Below, piece by piece: positions 8,261 to 17,099 of a stretch of 64,000 nt of DNA. The notes below the pieces were generated by a model, which was not told where the DNA came from, made no database searches, and worked only from the letters and a program-made list of their open reading frames with translations. This DNA is from JAAXXJ01 sp964412455 (GTDB lineage: Bacteria; Nitrospirota; UBA9217). The position numbers and the translations under genes are program-made. How positions within the stretch are numbered: position 1 is the first letter of the stretch; each line of letters starts with the position of its first letter. The stretch covers positions 1 through 64,000 of the forward strand of contig CAYPOT010000008.1 of NCBI GenBank assembly GCA_964412455.1, in the 5' to 3' direction.

Positions 8261-8574
8261 GACTTTCCTCCTCCGCCGCCGTAGCCGCCGCGATCCCTAC
8301 CACCACCACCGCCACCCGAGCGCTCGGTCTTCGGCTTGGCCTCGTTCACCGTGATCGTCCGGTCCATGAACATTGTACCGTTCATGGCGGTGATCGCCTT
8401 GGCCGCATCCTCATCGGACGCCATCTCCACAAAACCGAACCCCTTGGACCTGCCGCTCGACTGATCGACGATGAGCGTGGCGGACAGGACTTCGCCTAAC
8501 TTCGCGAATGCCTCCCGCAGATCCTCTTCCACGGTGTTATACGACAAATTCCCAACATACAGTTTCTTCGCCAT
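8251..8574 (-). CDS. RRM-type RNA-binding protein with glycine-rich tail
   Basis: 107 aa. A single RNA recognition motif (residues 1-80) shows RNP2 as KLYVGNLSYN and RNP1 as KGFGFVEM; a Gly/Arg tail (RSGGGGGGRDRGGYGGGGG) follows. This is the architecture of bacterial cold-induced Rbp proteins known from cyanobacteria and some proteobacteria, which act as RNA chaperones. GAGGAGG precedes the ATG. A likely promoter at 8846-8873 would give a ~260-nt leader, which would fit post-transcriptional (cold-type) control; that is inference. Confidence 0.93.
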   Translation of the reverse strand: MAKKLYVGNLSYNTVEEDLREAFAKLGEVLSATLIVDQSSGRSKGFGFVEMASDEDAAKAITAMNGTMFMDRTITVNEAKPKTERSGGGGGGRDRGGYGGGGGKSWR

Positions 8575-8845
8575 ACTGCCTCCTCGGTGCCTTCAGGTTC
8601 GCGCTGGCGGACGTTGCCGTGCAGCGCGGTACGTCTTCTCCGCGGCCACGCCGCGTCCCCAAAAAGAGAGCGCGGAAGAACCGCGTGGGTGTCCGCAAAA
8701 CCGCATCGATTGCCAACCAAGCATGCAGTCGCTTTTTTTTTTGGGAAAAGGTGAGAGCAGGAGGAGTCGGTGATCGATGATGAGGCGCGGACGACATCTC
8801 GTTCCAAAACGAGAAGGCCTTGCCCCGTTGATTGTGTATGTGTTT

Positions 8846-8873
8846 AGTATACGGATTTTGGCGTCAATTGCAA
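8846..8873 (-). promoter_or_regulatory. Candidate sigma-70 promoter for the RRM-rpsU operon
   Basis: On the minus strand, TTGCAA (-35), a 16-base spacer, then TATACT (-10). Transcription would start near 8838, leaving a long untranslated leader before 8574. The upstream gap to 9388 contains a degenerate repeat and no gene that I can support. Confidence 0.5.
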
Positions 8874-9039
8874 GGGTTTTTAGAGAACGGAACGCCGGGG
8901 ATGTCGGTTCATAACGTGCACTATATTAGTAGTTATCACTGCCTCACATCGTGCGACATTCCCTTCAAGCCGTCCATTACGGAGCCAATAGAACCCTTGG
9001 CATAATTATGTTGAAAGTCCGTTGAAAAACGCTGTGCTT

Positions 9040-9130
9040 TCATTATTCCGTCGTTCCCGCGGCGAAAGAAAACCCAGTGTTTTCAACTTGTTCCTGGATC
9101 CATGTTCGCACGGGGATGACGAATTCCCCT
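9040..9130. repeat. Degenerate REP-like repeat
   Basis: Holds CGTCGTTCCCGCG at one end and CTGGATCCATGTTCGCACGG then GGATGACG at the other. It is related to the cleaner palindrome at 63820-63852 (CTGGATCCCCGCTTTCGCGG). It lies in an otherwise gene-free stretch. Confidence 0.4.
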
Positions 9131-9388
9131 GTAAGGGCAGGTTTTTTCAACAGGCGGTTGTAGTTTGATATTAGAAATCCTGTTGCGTTGAGCTAATAGG
9201 CTCAAGTCTTCCCGCTTTTGAACTAAAGTGAATGCACTGAACAAGACCTGCCCCGTGACTCCAATTCCAAATTATTCACCCCACGCTTCGAACTCCGGAC
9301 TTCCCGCTCGGCATCAGGTTTCCGGTTGTTAGGGAAACCTTGGCATATTTTTGTCAGGTGATGTAAAATAGACCCAGAGGACCAGAGC

Positions 9389-9586
9389 ATGATCATCCGT
9401 TACTCAAATACCGTGGATTCAGGCAGCCCCGAAAAAGACGACAATGCCGCGGAGTCGCAGGCCGGTGCAGACAAGAACTACGACTGCAGGTGCAAGGAAG
9501 CCTCGAAAATGTCGCCTGGCGAACTGTTGAAGCTCATGATGAGCGACCTGGCGTTCTGGAAAAAGATGAAAACCCCAAGGTCTTAA
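9389..9586 (+). CDS. Small hypothetical protein with CxC motif
   Basis: 65 aa. The N-terminal half is acidic and polar; the C-terminal half, from DCRCKEASKMSPGELLKLMM to SDLAFWKKMKTP, looks ordered and conserved-like. A weak AGAGGA site precedes the ATG. The family is not recognised. It may start the run of small genes that ends at 12827. Confidence 0.45.
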   Translation: MIIRYSNTVDSGSPEKDDNAAESQAGADKNYDCRCKEASKMSPGELLKLMMSDLAFWKKMKTPRS

Positions 9587-9732
9587 CATCTTTGACACGG
9601 ATAAGGGCGGAGAACATCCTTTGAAGAAGCATGATAAGACCCTGGTGTATACTTGGTTATCATAGCCTTTCTTCGCGTCGTCTGTGTCAAAAGAAAGGTT
9701 CCGAGTTTAAAACCATTGAGAGGGAGAGATCC

Positions 9733-10338
9733 ATGGGTGAGAAGCAGGTGTTCCAGCCCCTTACGAGGGAAGACAAGATTACGGTCGTGCTCTACCGCGT
9801 CGGCATCGTGCTATCGGCCCTCATCATGAGCGGTCTGGCATATATCCTGGCGACGGCATCTTCATATCCCATCCCGGCAGGCAGCAACCGGTCAGCTGAT
9901 GCCCTTGCCTATGGCCTCTATGCAGCCGTCGGCATGAGCGTATTCTTCATTCATCTCTATATAAGGAAGTTCCATATCTACCTTAAGTACCTCTACTTCA
10001 TCAGTCTCGGCTGTCTTGCCATGCTCTTCGTCATCGGAAAGGGGTCCCTGTCCGGCGCTCTCTCGCAGGCCCCCTCCAGCGCGCTGCTCCTGCTGCCGCT
10101 ATCCGGATGTCTGGGCTTCGTGACCGCGAAGGAGGCCTTCTGTTTCAAGCTCAACGAGGGCTACCTCCTTGCCATTATCATGCCGTTCTATCTGCTGCTG
10201 GTATCGGGCGGCATCCTCACCGGCCAGGGAGCGTCCACTGGCCTGGTCCTGATCGCCGCCATGCTTGTCTTCTTCACGCTCCGCAAGGTGTTTATGCCTC
10301 TTGCCTACGACATCGGAGACAAATCCGCCTATCGCTGA
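9733..10338 (+). CDS. DUF2301-family integral membrane protein
   Basis: 201 aa with about six hydrophobic segments after a short charged head. The C-terminal signature ...LRKVFMPLAYDIGDKSAYR and the central TAKEAFCFKLNEGY are hallmarks of DUF2301, a membrane family of unknown function. The ATG at 9733 is chosen because GAGAGGGAGAG stands just upstream and the protein then starts like the family; a longer in-frame reading begins at 9631. Confidence 0.85.
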   Translation: MGEKQVFQPLTREDKITVVLYRVGIVLSALIMSGLAYILATASSYPIPAGSNRSADALAYGLYAAVGMSVFFIHLYIRKFHIYLKYLYFISLGCLAMLFVIGKGSLSGALSQAPSSALLLLPLSGCLGFVTAKEAFCFKLNEGYLLAIIMPFYLLLVSGGILTGQGASTGLVLIAAMLVFFTLRKVFMPLAYDIGDKSAYR

Positions 10339-10484
10339 GATGACGAATGGGTGCGAAGAGATTGTCAGGCATCTTTATCTTTCAATTTCGTTGTCCTGCT
10401 GATGTCTTGCCGCTGATCTTTCATTCCCTGTTGCGTAGAATGTGATCCTTGCGTTACATAAGTAATTCAGAGGGTGAACGCATT

Positions 10485-10501
10485 CCGGGAACCAGCGTCC
10501 C
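10485..10501. repeat. 17-bp direct repeat, copy 1
   Basis: CCGGGAACCAGCGTCCC recurs exactly at 11211-11227. Both copies lie shortly upstream of a gene start (10556 and 11253). This may be a shared upstream element or a remnant of a dispersed repeat. Confidence 0.5.
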
Positions 10502-10555
10502 TAAGAGAGTCTACGCCATACAGATCCGACCATTCCAATCGAAGGAGGAACGTCC

Positions 10556-11074
10556 ATGGGTGATGAAACGAAGATCCAGGTGCGGGAGATCAAGAAGGGC
10601 ATGGAGGCCGCGGGGAGCGTTCTGGAACGCTACCTGATCCGTTTTCTGGGGCCTCTCGGAAAGAAGATATCCGAGGCGACCCAGACTGGCAGGATGATGG
10701 CACTGGCCGGCGTCGTGGCAGTCGTGGTCTGTCTGGTCCTCATTGCCGTGCTTGCCTTGTCGTTCCGCACGGAAGTAAAGAAAGGCGTTCTCGTGGTGTC
10801 GAAGCAGGTCGTGAACATCCGGGACCGGGCGTCCGTCAAAGGCAAGGTGGTGGCAAAGGCCGAAAAGGGCGAGACCCTGTCCTATATTGCGTCCACCGAA
10901 GGGTGGTACAATGTGCGCGCAACGGGCGGAACAGGGTGGGTATCGCGCGATATGGTGGACCGGAAAGGGAACAGGACCGTTGTCATCGAGTACGAGATGA
11001 AGGGCTACGGGATCGTGTTCCTGATCGGGGTGGGCCTTTTCATCGCCGGGATCCTGCAAAAGAAAAAGAAATGA
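10556..11074 (+). CDS. Membrane-anchored bacterial SH3-domain protein
   Basis: 172 aa. One transmembrane helix (about 48-70), then a bacterial SH3 (SH3_3) domain at ~78-140 (VVNIRDRASVKGKVVAKAEK, EGWYNVRATGGTGWVSRDMV), then a second helix (~148-166) ending in a lysine run. SH3_3 domains usually bind peptidoglycan or envelope proteins, so the loop between the helices is probably periplasmic. A strong GAAGGAGG precedes the ATG. Confidence 0.82.
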   Translation: MGDETKIQVREIKKGMEAAGSVLERYLIRFLGPLGKKISEATQTGRMMALAGVVAVVVCLVLIAVLALSFRTEVKKGVLVVSKQVVNIRDRASVKGKVVAKAEKGETLSYIASTEGWYNVRATGGTGWVSRDMVDRKGNRTVVIEYEMKGYGIVFLIGVGLFIAGILQKKKK

Positions 11075-11210
11075 CCTCTGTGTCGACCGTCCGGGGAGCG
11101 CTTGGTGCCAGGCTCGGGAAATGAGGCGTTCCGTGCCCCGGCTTTTCATGGAGAGGGCATGAACGTACATATGACCCGATACCCGAAGCCGTTCTGAAGG
11201 GGAAGGCCTG

Positions 11211-11227
11211 CCGGGAACCAGCGTCCC
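11211..11227. repeat. 17-bp direct repeat, copy 2
   Basis: Exact second copy of the sequence at 10485-10501, 26 bases before the GTG start of the DUF3786 gene. Confidence 0.5.
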
Positions 11228-11252
11228 CGGCGTATCACTGGAGTCGCAGGCA

Positions 11253-11924
11253 GTGAAACAACACATTGAACATCGGATCAAGAAGCAGGACAGCAAGACC
11301 GAGCTTGTCCCCTTAAAGACCGTATGGGGAGAGGCAAAAGCCTGGGAGACCCTTGCGGTTCTCAGGCCGAAAGACGTTTGTTCCGGCGCCATAGCCGCAT
11401 TCGATGAAGCGGCACGGACGTATACCATAAGGGCCTTTGGCATCGAGTTCACCGTGTCGCTCGACGCACGGACGATCACGAGCGGAGATCCGAAGGCAGG
11501 TCTTTTTCTCGACCGCTACAAGGATTTTTTCCGGTTGGCTGTCTTGTGGTATATGACCAGCGCGAAGGAAATTCCGGCCACCGGACGGCTCATCAGGCCG
11601 CTCGATGTCAAAGGCGGGCAGCGGTTCTTTTCGGGGACGCATGTCCTCCCGCTGGACCGCATCGAGGAACGATTCGCCCGGGATAAAGTGGCCTTCATCG
11701 AGCGGGGCCTGAAGTTCGGCGCTGAGATCGCCAAATATGGCGATGCCGCGGTCCGCCTCTACCCGTTGCCCCGCGTACCCGTGACCATCATCCTGTGGCT
11801 GCAGGATGAAGAATATCCCAGCCGGGCCACGCTCTTTTTCGATTCCACCGTCGATTTCCAGCTTTCCCTGTCGGACATCGTATGGTCGGTTTCGCTGATG
11901 GCGACGCTGGTGATGGGAGAATAA
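11253..11924 (+). CDS. DUF3786-family protein
   Basis: 223 aa, soluble. The C-terminal pattern KYGDAAVRLYPLPRVPVTII then LWLQDEEYPSRATLFFDSTV matches DUF3786, a family common in anaerobes and often near corrinoid or iron-sulfur genes; its biochemical role is unknown. It starts at a GTG with only a weak AGGCAG upstream. Confidence 0.8.
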   Translation: MKQHIEHRIKKQDSKTELVPLKTVWGEAKAWETLAVLRPKDVCSGAIAAFDEAARTYTIRAFGIEFTVSLDARTITSGDPKAGLFLDRYKDFFRLAVLWYMTSAKEIPATGRLIRPLDVKGGQRFFSGTHVLPLDRIEERFARDKVAFIERGLKFGAEIAKYGDAAVRLYPLPRVPVTIILWLQDEEYPSRATLFFDSTVDFQLSLSDIVWSVSLMATLVMGE

Positions 11925-11970
11925 TTGCGAAACGGACAGGTCGACAAGGGAACAAGGTGAAGGGAAAAAA

Positions 11971-12222
11971 ATGGACATGAGCGACCAACAACAGAACGAT
12001 CCGCTGCACGGGGTCACGCTGGAAATGATGCTGAACCAGCTGGTGGCGCATCATGGGTGGGAGAAATTGGGTCAGATCATCAAGATCAAATGCTTTACTA
12101 ACGACCCGAGCATCAAATCCAGCCTGCAGTTCCTGAGAAAGACCCCTTGGGCGAGAACGAAGGTCGAAGAACTGTACTTGAAGTACAGAAGGAATGCAGA
12201 CAAGGACAGAAAGAGGACATGA
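11971..12222 (+). CDS. VF530-family DNA-binding protein
   Basis: 83 aa. Nearly the whole length matches the VF530 (DUF2132) family: DPLHGVTLEMMLNQLVAHHG, then IKCFTNDPSIKSSLQFLRKT and PWARTKVEELYL. The VF530 fold is a small helical bundle reported to bind DNA. GAAGGG precedes the ATG. Confidence 0.93.
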   Translation: MDMSDQQQNDPLHGVTLEMMLNQLVAHHGWEKLGQIIKIKCFTNDPSIKSSLQFLRKTPWARTKVEELYLKYRRNADKDRKRT

Positions 12223-12500
12223 TTTTAAGTCTGCATCGCGTATTTTATAGGTACGTATCGTATAGTCCAGAAACAACATCCCCAAATACCCCGGGTCGCT
12301 GTTTCTCCCTTCTTCCGCCGGGCATCTTTTCTCCGTCCTTCACCGGATCTCCTGCTATAATTTATATAGATAAGTCTTACCATTGCCCCTGGGCTTCATA
12401 TCTCTATTATTTCGTATCCCTGCGAAGCGGCACGGCCAGCAAGGATGTCTGGCCGGGCCGGCAGTGTGTCAGCAGGATGGCCGAAAGGAAGGAGGGGGCT

Positions 12501-12827
12501 ATGAAGATCATACCAAAGATCGTTGTACGGACAGCGGTGATACTGGGATTGCTGGCGGCTGGTTTTGCGCTGGGCTTTCCTATCGGACAGCAGAGGGGCT
12601 TTGACAATGGGAGCGAGTGGGCAATCGTGCAGGCGGACATCGCCGCGCGGGAGGCCGGTTCGCCCCTGATCGTCTCGCTGGAGGAGGGGCAGATGCGCGT
12701 GATCGTCAGGCAGCCCCCCGGTCTCTATAAACGGGCACAGCGGCAGGCCGCGCTCTATAACGACCGGACAACGGTCGCAAAAGCCGGCAAGACAAATATC
12801 GCACTCGGCACAGAGGCTGAAAATTGA
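12501..12827 (+). CDS. Small membrane-anchored protein of unknown function
   Basis: 108 aa. One N-terminal hydrophobic segment (about 6-27, positive-inside), then a short polar domain with QQRGFDNGSEWAIVQADIAA and LEEGQMRVIVRQPPGLYKRA. No family is recognised. The ATG at 12501 follows AAGGAGGGGG; a longer in-frame reading from 12147 overlaps the VF530 gene and lacks a site. The 12223-12500 gap holds an isolated TATAAT at 12356 without a good -35. Confidence 0.62.
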   Translation: MKIIPKIVVRTAVILGLLAAGFALGFPIGQQRGFDNGSEWAIVQADIAAREAGSPLIVSLEEGQMRVIVRQPPGLYKRAQRQAALYNDRTTVAKAGKTNIALGTEAEN

Positions 12828-13022
12828 GGAACTGGCGGTTCATCAGGTAAAGAGTGCCATCAAGAAAATGGCATGCCTTGAGAAAGAGAAGAAAGAACCA
12901 GAGCATTGAGTTCCTCATGCCGCAGAGGCCACCGACGTGAGTTCAGCCGAACGGCCACCGGGAGCGCCGGGGAGATACATTAACAGCTTGTAAACTGGTA
13001 TGTCACGGTGAACTCGCAACCT

Positions 13023-13054
13023 GCCCCCGAGTGTCTGCATCGGGGGCTTTCTGT
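13023..13054 (+). terminator. Intrinsic terminator
   Basis: GCCCCCGA (13023-13030) pairs with TCGGGGGC (13040-13047), followed by TTTCTGTT. It is ~195 bases after the preceding plus-strand gene and faces the minus-strand OsmC gene. The 12828-13111 gap holds nothing else that I can support. Confidence 0.65.
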
Positions 13055-13111
13055 TGCAAAATGCTGTTCATTATCCTGTCCGCTCCTTGATGCTGATCAG
13101 TGCCGGTCTCG

Positions 13112-13552
13112 TCAAACCGCTTTCACTGCGGCCAGCTTCGCCCGGAGCTTGATCTCAACGCCGGTCAGGGCCACGGAAACAGGGCATCCCTTCTTTGCCG
13201 CTTCGGCCTTTTCCAGGAATGTTTTCTCGTCAATTCCCGGGACCCTGCCTTCGGTCTCCAGTTCGATCGTCGTGATCTTGAACCCCTCCGGCACTTTGTC
13301 AAGGGACACACGGGCGGTCGTGGCAATGCGTTCGGGCTTGAAACCGGCCTGTTCCAGGACCAGGGACAGTGCCATGGAGAAACAACCCGCATGGGCCGCT
13401 CCGATCAGCTCCTCGGGGTTGGTCCCCGGCCCCTGTTCGAACCGCGAGGCGAAGGAATACTCCCCTTCGTACGCGCCCGAGCCAAGCTTCATCGTTCCCT
13501 TGCCGTTCTTCAAACCGCCTTCCCAAACAGCCGTTGATTTGCGTATCAGCAT
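13112..13552 (-). CDS. osmC: OsmC-family peroxiredoxin
   Basis: 146 aa, full length. Both catalytic cysteines are in place: one in AAHAGCFSMALS and one in KGCPVSVALTG, with the conserved SRFEQGPGTNPEELIGAAHA run before the first. OsmC reduces organic hydroperoxides in the cytoplasm with thiol reductants. An AGGAGG-type site precedes the ATG. It is transcribed alone. Confidence 0.93.
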   Translation of the reverse strand: MLIRKSTAVWEGGLKNGKGTMKLGSGAYEGEYSFASRFEQGPGTNPEELIGAAHAGCFSMALSLVLEQAGFKPERIATTARVSLDKVPEGFKITTIELETEGRVPGIDEKTFLEKAEAAKKGCPVSVALTGVEIKLRAKLAAVKAV

Positions 13553-13717
13553 GGCGCACCTCCTTTCACGGCATCATTGCTTCCTGTCATGCACATCACG
13601 TCATGGATCACTCGTAATAATGTCGCAACGTCGATACGAAGACTCCATCGTTAGCGTAACGATGATCGGCTTCACCCCTCCTGCTCCCTGCTGCGAGGCC
13701 GGAAGGCCCCGGTACTG

Positions 13718-14689
13718 TTATGCGGCATCGAACAGGATCTTGTCGATCTCCGACGGCAGGTTGTGCAGGTTGTGTCCCTTGATCCATCCCGTGATCAGCT
13801 CCGCGAGCCTCTTGGGATCGTCTTCCTGCAGGTAATGCAGGCCGGGCCCGAACTCCGCCACGCGAAGCCTCGGCAACCGTGCTGCCAGGGCAACAAGCCG
13901 GTAGTCCGTATCCCCGGTGATGATCGCGCCCGGTGTTGCCTTGATCCACAGGACCGGGACGTCGAGCTGCCGCAGGCGGCCTTCGATCTCCTCGATGAAC
14001 AAACGACTTGTTTCCGGCTGCCCCTCGATCGGGATGAGCTGCGGAAAGACCCGCACAGGCCTTCGCGATGCAAGTGTCGGAAAGGGCTGCCGGTACTGGT
14101 CCATGATCTCTTTCGTCATGTTCTCTTTCCTGACCACAGACCCCGGTAAAACCCTGTTCACGAAGAAGTTCATCACCTGGATCATGAGATAGCCCAGGGG
14201 GGACCGGAAGAGCTTGAAAGCGGGCTTTAATCTGCCGAAATCCTTCCAGGCCGTGTCCCAGAGAAAAGTTTCCATGAGCGCGACGGCCTGGATGTTTCCG
14301 GGATGCCGGGCCGCGTACATCATGCCCAGTGGGCCGCCCCAGTCGTGCAGCACCAGGACGAGGTCCTTCAAACGCAGTTTCTCGATGAAGCCTTCCAGGA
14401 CCCGGTAATAGAGATCAAGCGTATAGTTGCCGTCAGCCAGCTTGCCGGACCTGCCGAAGCCCGGAAGGTCGAGGGCAATGCCCCGGCGGCGGGTATCGGT
14501 TGCAACAACCGGCAGAACGTTCCTCCAGAGATAGGACGACGTGGGGTTTCCGTGAACGAACAGGACCGGCGCGCCCCAGCCCTCATCAATGTAGTGGATC
14601 CGGTGGCCGAGGACGTCAACGTAGCGGCTCTCGAAAGGGAACGCCGATGACGGACGTTCGGTGTTCGACCGTTCTTCTTCCAAACCCAT
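13718..14689 (-). CDS. Haloalkane dehalogenase (alpha/beta hydrolase)
   Basis: 323 aa. The haloalkane dehalogenase pentad of the DhaA-like subfamily can be read: Asn in FVHGNPTSSYLWR, nucleophile Asp and halide-binding Trp in LVLHDWGGPLG, the acid Glu in LMETFLWD, and His in GPGLHYLQEDDP. The family hydrolyses carbon-halogen bonds to an alcohol plus halide; the true substrate cannot be predicted. The start at 14689 (MGLEEERSN) has AGGGAGGATAAT upstream; a longer reading to 14803 would cross a terminator. The gene stands alone. Confidence 0.87.
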   Translation of the reverse strand: MGLEEERSNTERPSSAFPFESRYVDVLGHRIHYIDEGWGAPVLFVHGNPTSSYLWRNVLPVVATDTRRRGIALDLPGFGRSGKLADGNYTLDLYYRVLEGFIEKLRLKDLVLVLHDWGGPLGMMYAARHPGNIQAVALMETFLWDTAWKDFGRLKPAFKLFRSPLGYLMIQVMNFFVNRVLPGSVVRKENMTKEIMDQYRQPFPTLASRRPVRVFPQLIPIEGQPETSRLFIEEIEGRLRQLDVPVLWIKATPGAIITGDTDYRLVALAARLPRLRVAEFGPGLHYLQEDDPKRLAELITGWIKGHNLHNLPSEIDKILFDAA

Positions 14690-14712
14690 ATTATCCTCCC
14701 TGTCCCTGCAAC

Positions 14713-14756
14713 AAAAAAAGCCGGGCTTGCCAAAGGTCATCCTTCGGCAGCCCGGC
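14713..14756 (-). terminator. Strong intrinsic terminator upstream of the dehalogenase
   Basis: On the minus strand GCCGGGCTGCCG pairs with the GGCAAGCCCGGC side (14720-14756), followed by seven Ts (14713-14719). It ends 24 bases before the dehalogenase start, so it either terminates the upstream alcohol dehydrogenase transcript or acts as a leader attenuator. Confidence 0.78.
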
Positions 14757-14916
14757 TGTCTTCTCTCTCCATCACCTTCGTTGTAAAGGAAGATCCGCGG
14801 CATTCCTTCCCTCCCTCACGGGAAGGTCGGCTTTATCGGGACAAATACTGTGTAACATAAGACTAGCACCGCACGGGAATGGTGTCAAGAGAGGGAGAGG
14901 GGGAAAGTGGTTCTCG

Positions 14917-14965
14917 AATCCAGGAGCGAGCGCATTCCCTGTAGCTTGCTGCAGGGAGCTTCAAT
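14917..14965. repeat. REP-like palindromic repeat
   Basis: AATCCAGGAGCGAGCGCATT followed by CCCTGTAG-CTTG-CTGCAGGGA and AGCTTCAATCCAGG. It is the same family as 6846-6883, 7704-7735 and 7775-7798. The 14757-15083 gap holds no gene that I can support. Confidence 0.7.
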
Positions 14966-15083
14966 CCAGGGGCCTCTGGAAAAGAAAAGTTTTTAGTCGT
15001 TACCAAACCCTGAGCATCCCGAAGTGGCTCTGCAAAATTACTGGGCACCCGTTCTGGTCTGCAGACATCGTTCGTCGGCGACC

Positions 15084-16187
15084 CTAGGGCAAGAAACTGC
15101 TCCTGAACATTCCTTCGATGTCCGCCTGTGACGGTGCCTTGAGCGTAAAGGGAAGATTTCTCGCCTTCATGGTGATGGCGGTAAACGAGCTTATCTCCTT
15201 ATCTGAGATCCCTTCCTTGTCCCCCAGAAGGTCGTTGATCAGGGCCTTGAGGTCCGCAATCCCGTCTAGCCCGAGCGTCATCAAGACCGTCATGACCTTT
15301 TCCTGGTGCTCCGGCAGAAGATACTGCAGATAGTCACTCATCAGGAGACCGTTCGCCCTGCCGTGTTCGATCTTCTTGAAATAGGTGAGCGAATAGCCCA
15401 TAGCATGCAGCACGGTCGTTCCTGTCTGCGCAATGACGATTCCGGCCAGCAGGGAGGCGGTGAGCAGCTGCTCCCGCACGTTGAGATCGAGGTTTGCGCC
15501 CTGCCTCAACATCGGCAAACACCTTCCCATCCGGCGGATGCTTTCCAGGGCGATGAAGCTGCTCATCTCCGTCGCCCGTTTCGAGAGATAGCCTTCAACC
15601 GCGTGCGACAGCGCGTCCAGAGCCGTGTTCCTGGTTACCGACAGGGGAAGGTCCTCCGTATAGGCGGCGTCCAGAAAGGCAATCCGGGGAATGATGTCGT
15701 CGCTGATCACAAAGCTCTTGCTCTGGACCTTGTCATTCGTCATCATGGCGTACTGGGTCACTTCGCTTCCCGTCCCGGCCGTGGTAGGGACCGCGACGAC
15801 CGGGAGCGGTTTCCGTGCGAAGGTATTGGAGAACAGCGTCTCGTCGTCGATCCTGTTCGTGGCCAGGACGGCCGCGACCTTGGCGGCATCGAGGGGGGAA
15901 CCGCCGCCGATCCCGATCACCAGATCAGCCTTGTACTCACGGGCGAGCTCCGCGGCAGCCCGTGCGACCGTCGTCGAGGGATTGCTTTCAACGCGGTCAA
16001 ATAGTACTGCGGGGATCGACTGTTTCTCTAATGCCCTTCGAACGTCCTGTTCCGCACCGTTCGTTTTGGCCGACCGTTTTCCGGTGACAATGAGCGCCCG
16101 GGTACCCAACGCGGTGAAGAGAGATGCATTCTACCGTATGCAGTTCCTGCCGATTATGATTTTTGTTGGGACATAAAACATCGACAT
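15084..16187 (-). pseudogene. Iron-containing alcohol dehydrogenase interrupted by in-frame TAG
   Basis: Group III Fe-dependent alcohol dehydrogenase. The long open part (from TTG at 16109, 341 aa) has the NAD-binding GIGGGSPLDAAK, PTTAGTGSEVT and metal ligands in LDALSHAVEG, LHAMGY and EHGRANG. It lacks the normal start. In the same frame upstream, from ATG 16187, the sequence reads MSMFYVPTKIIIGRNCIR, TAG (16131-16133), NASLFTALGTRALIVTG, which is a proper family N-terminus with one sense codon replaced by amber. It could be a recent nonsense mutation, a sequencing error, or readthrough. If silent, the cell lacks this NAD-linked dehydrogenase. Confidence 0.75.
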
Positions 16188-16395
16188 GTGATCGGTCATC
16201 TTCAGAAAAGGCAGATAGGGTGATGTTGTTTCCAGGCCGGCATTGCGCTTCTCCATTAGAAAAACATCACGAGAAACAATGTTCCGCGTTCCGCGCATGT
16301 TCTAAATAATTATCATTACTCGAAATATACTGAGGCGGGAGCAAGGTACGTGGAACGCGCCCGTACTGGATTCAATGGGGAGAAGAGCCGTTCTG

Positions 16396-17037
16396 TTATT
16401 TTAACGTCCCCGTCTTTTCCGCAATGACCGACGATACGGTCTCCGTGGTATTCGCCACGGCTTCCCGCATATGCTCGGCAGAGACCTTCGTACCGGGAAC
16501 ATACCGCACCGCCGTCACATCGAACCTTCCCTGTCCCACGACTTTAGCGTCAGGACCCATGAACAGCTGCGCCACGGCATGATATTGTCTGCCTTCGCCG
16601 CTCGATGCCGCGCCGTCGGCCGATGCGGTCCGTGAAGAACCCGTGGGGACCCAGATGACGTAGGCATAGTCCGTTCCGACCTTCTTCATAAGCTCCCGGA
16701 CCTTTTTTATGTCGGTTTTGCTGAAATCAATGTCGATCGTCACAAAAGCGGAATTATAGGGTCCCTTGATCTGCTGCGGATATCCCGGAATCCGCTGCGC
16801 CGTCTGCTTAGGGGGCTGGACCCTGAAGGTGCTGTTGCGGCTGAATGCGGCGGCCATCGAAACCACGACGGAACTGGTCATGTCGTTGTCGGTCCCGGCC
16901 ACGATCGCAAGGGTCCTGCCGCCGGCCTGGATGTCGCCGTTGGTGGGAGAAAAGATGAGCCCGCTGAACATGCTGACGCAACCGGCGAGAACCATGAGTA
17001 TTAAACACGTGCCAATATATAATCGTGATGATTTCAT
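16396..17037 (-). CDS. Lipoprotein of unknown function
   Basis: 213 aa. The signal peptide ends in lipobox VLAGC (Cys20). The mature part has a conserved-looking region GGRTLAIVAGTDNDMTSSVV and VGTDYAYVIWVPTGSS, with a low-complexity Ser/Ala loop near 140. It is probably anchored to the outer-membrane inner leaflet. The family is not recognised. AGGAGG precedes the ATG. It is followed 62 bases upstream (in coordinate terms, at 17100) by the DUF4149 gene and may share its transcript. Confidence 0.78.
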   Translation of the reverse strand: MKSSRLYIGTCLILMVLAGCVSMFSGLIFSPTNGDIQAGGRTLAIVAGTDNDMTSSVVVSMAAAFSRNSTFRVQPPKQTAQRIPGYPQQIKGPYNSAFVTIDIDFSKTDIKKVRELMKKVGTDYAYVIWVPTGSSRTASADGAASSGEGRQYHAVAQLFMGPDAKVVGQGRFDVTAVRYVPGTKVSAEHMREAVANTTETVSSVIAEKTGTLK

Positions 17038-17099
17038 AAGTCCTCCTGTTCTTTCATCTTCAGAAGTCTCTTTTGCTTTCCGGTGTCTCCGCGCTGTGG

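Noticed and set aside
16310..16330. Fur-box-like AATAATTATCATTACTCG
   Set aside because: Only about half of the palindromic consensus is matched and it does not sit in a clear promoter.
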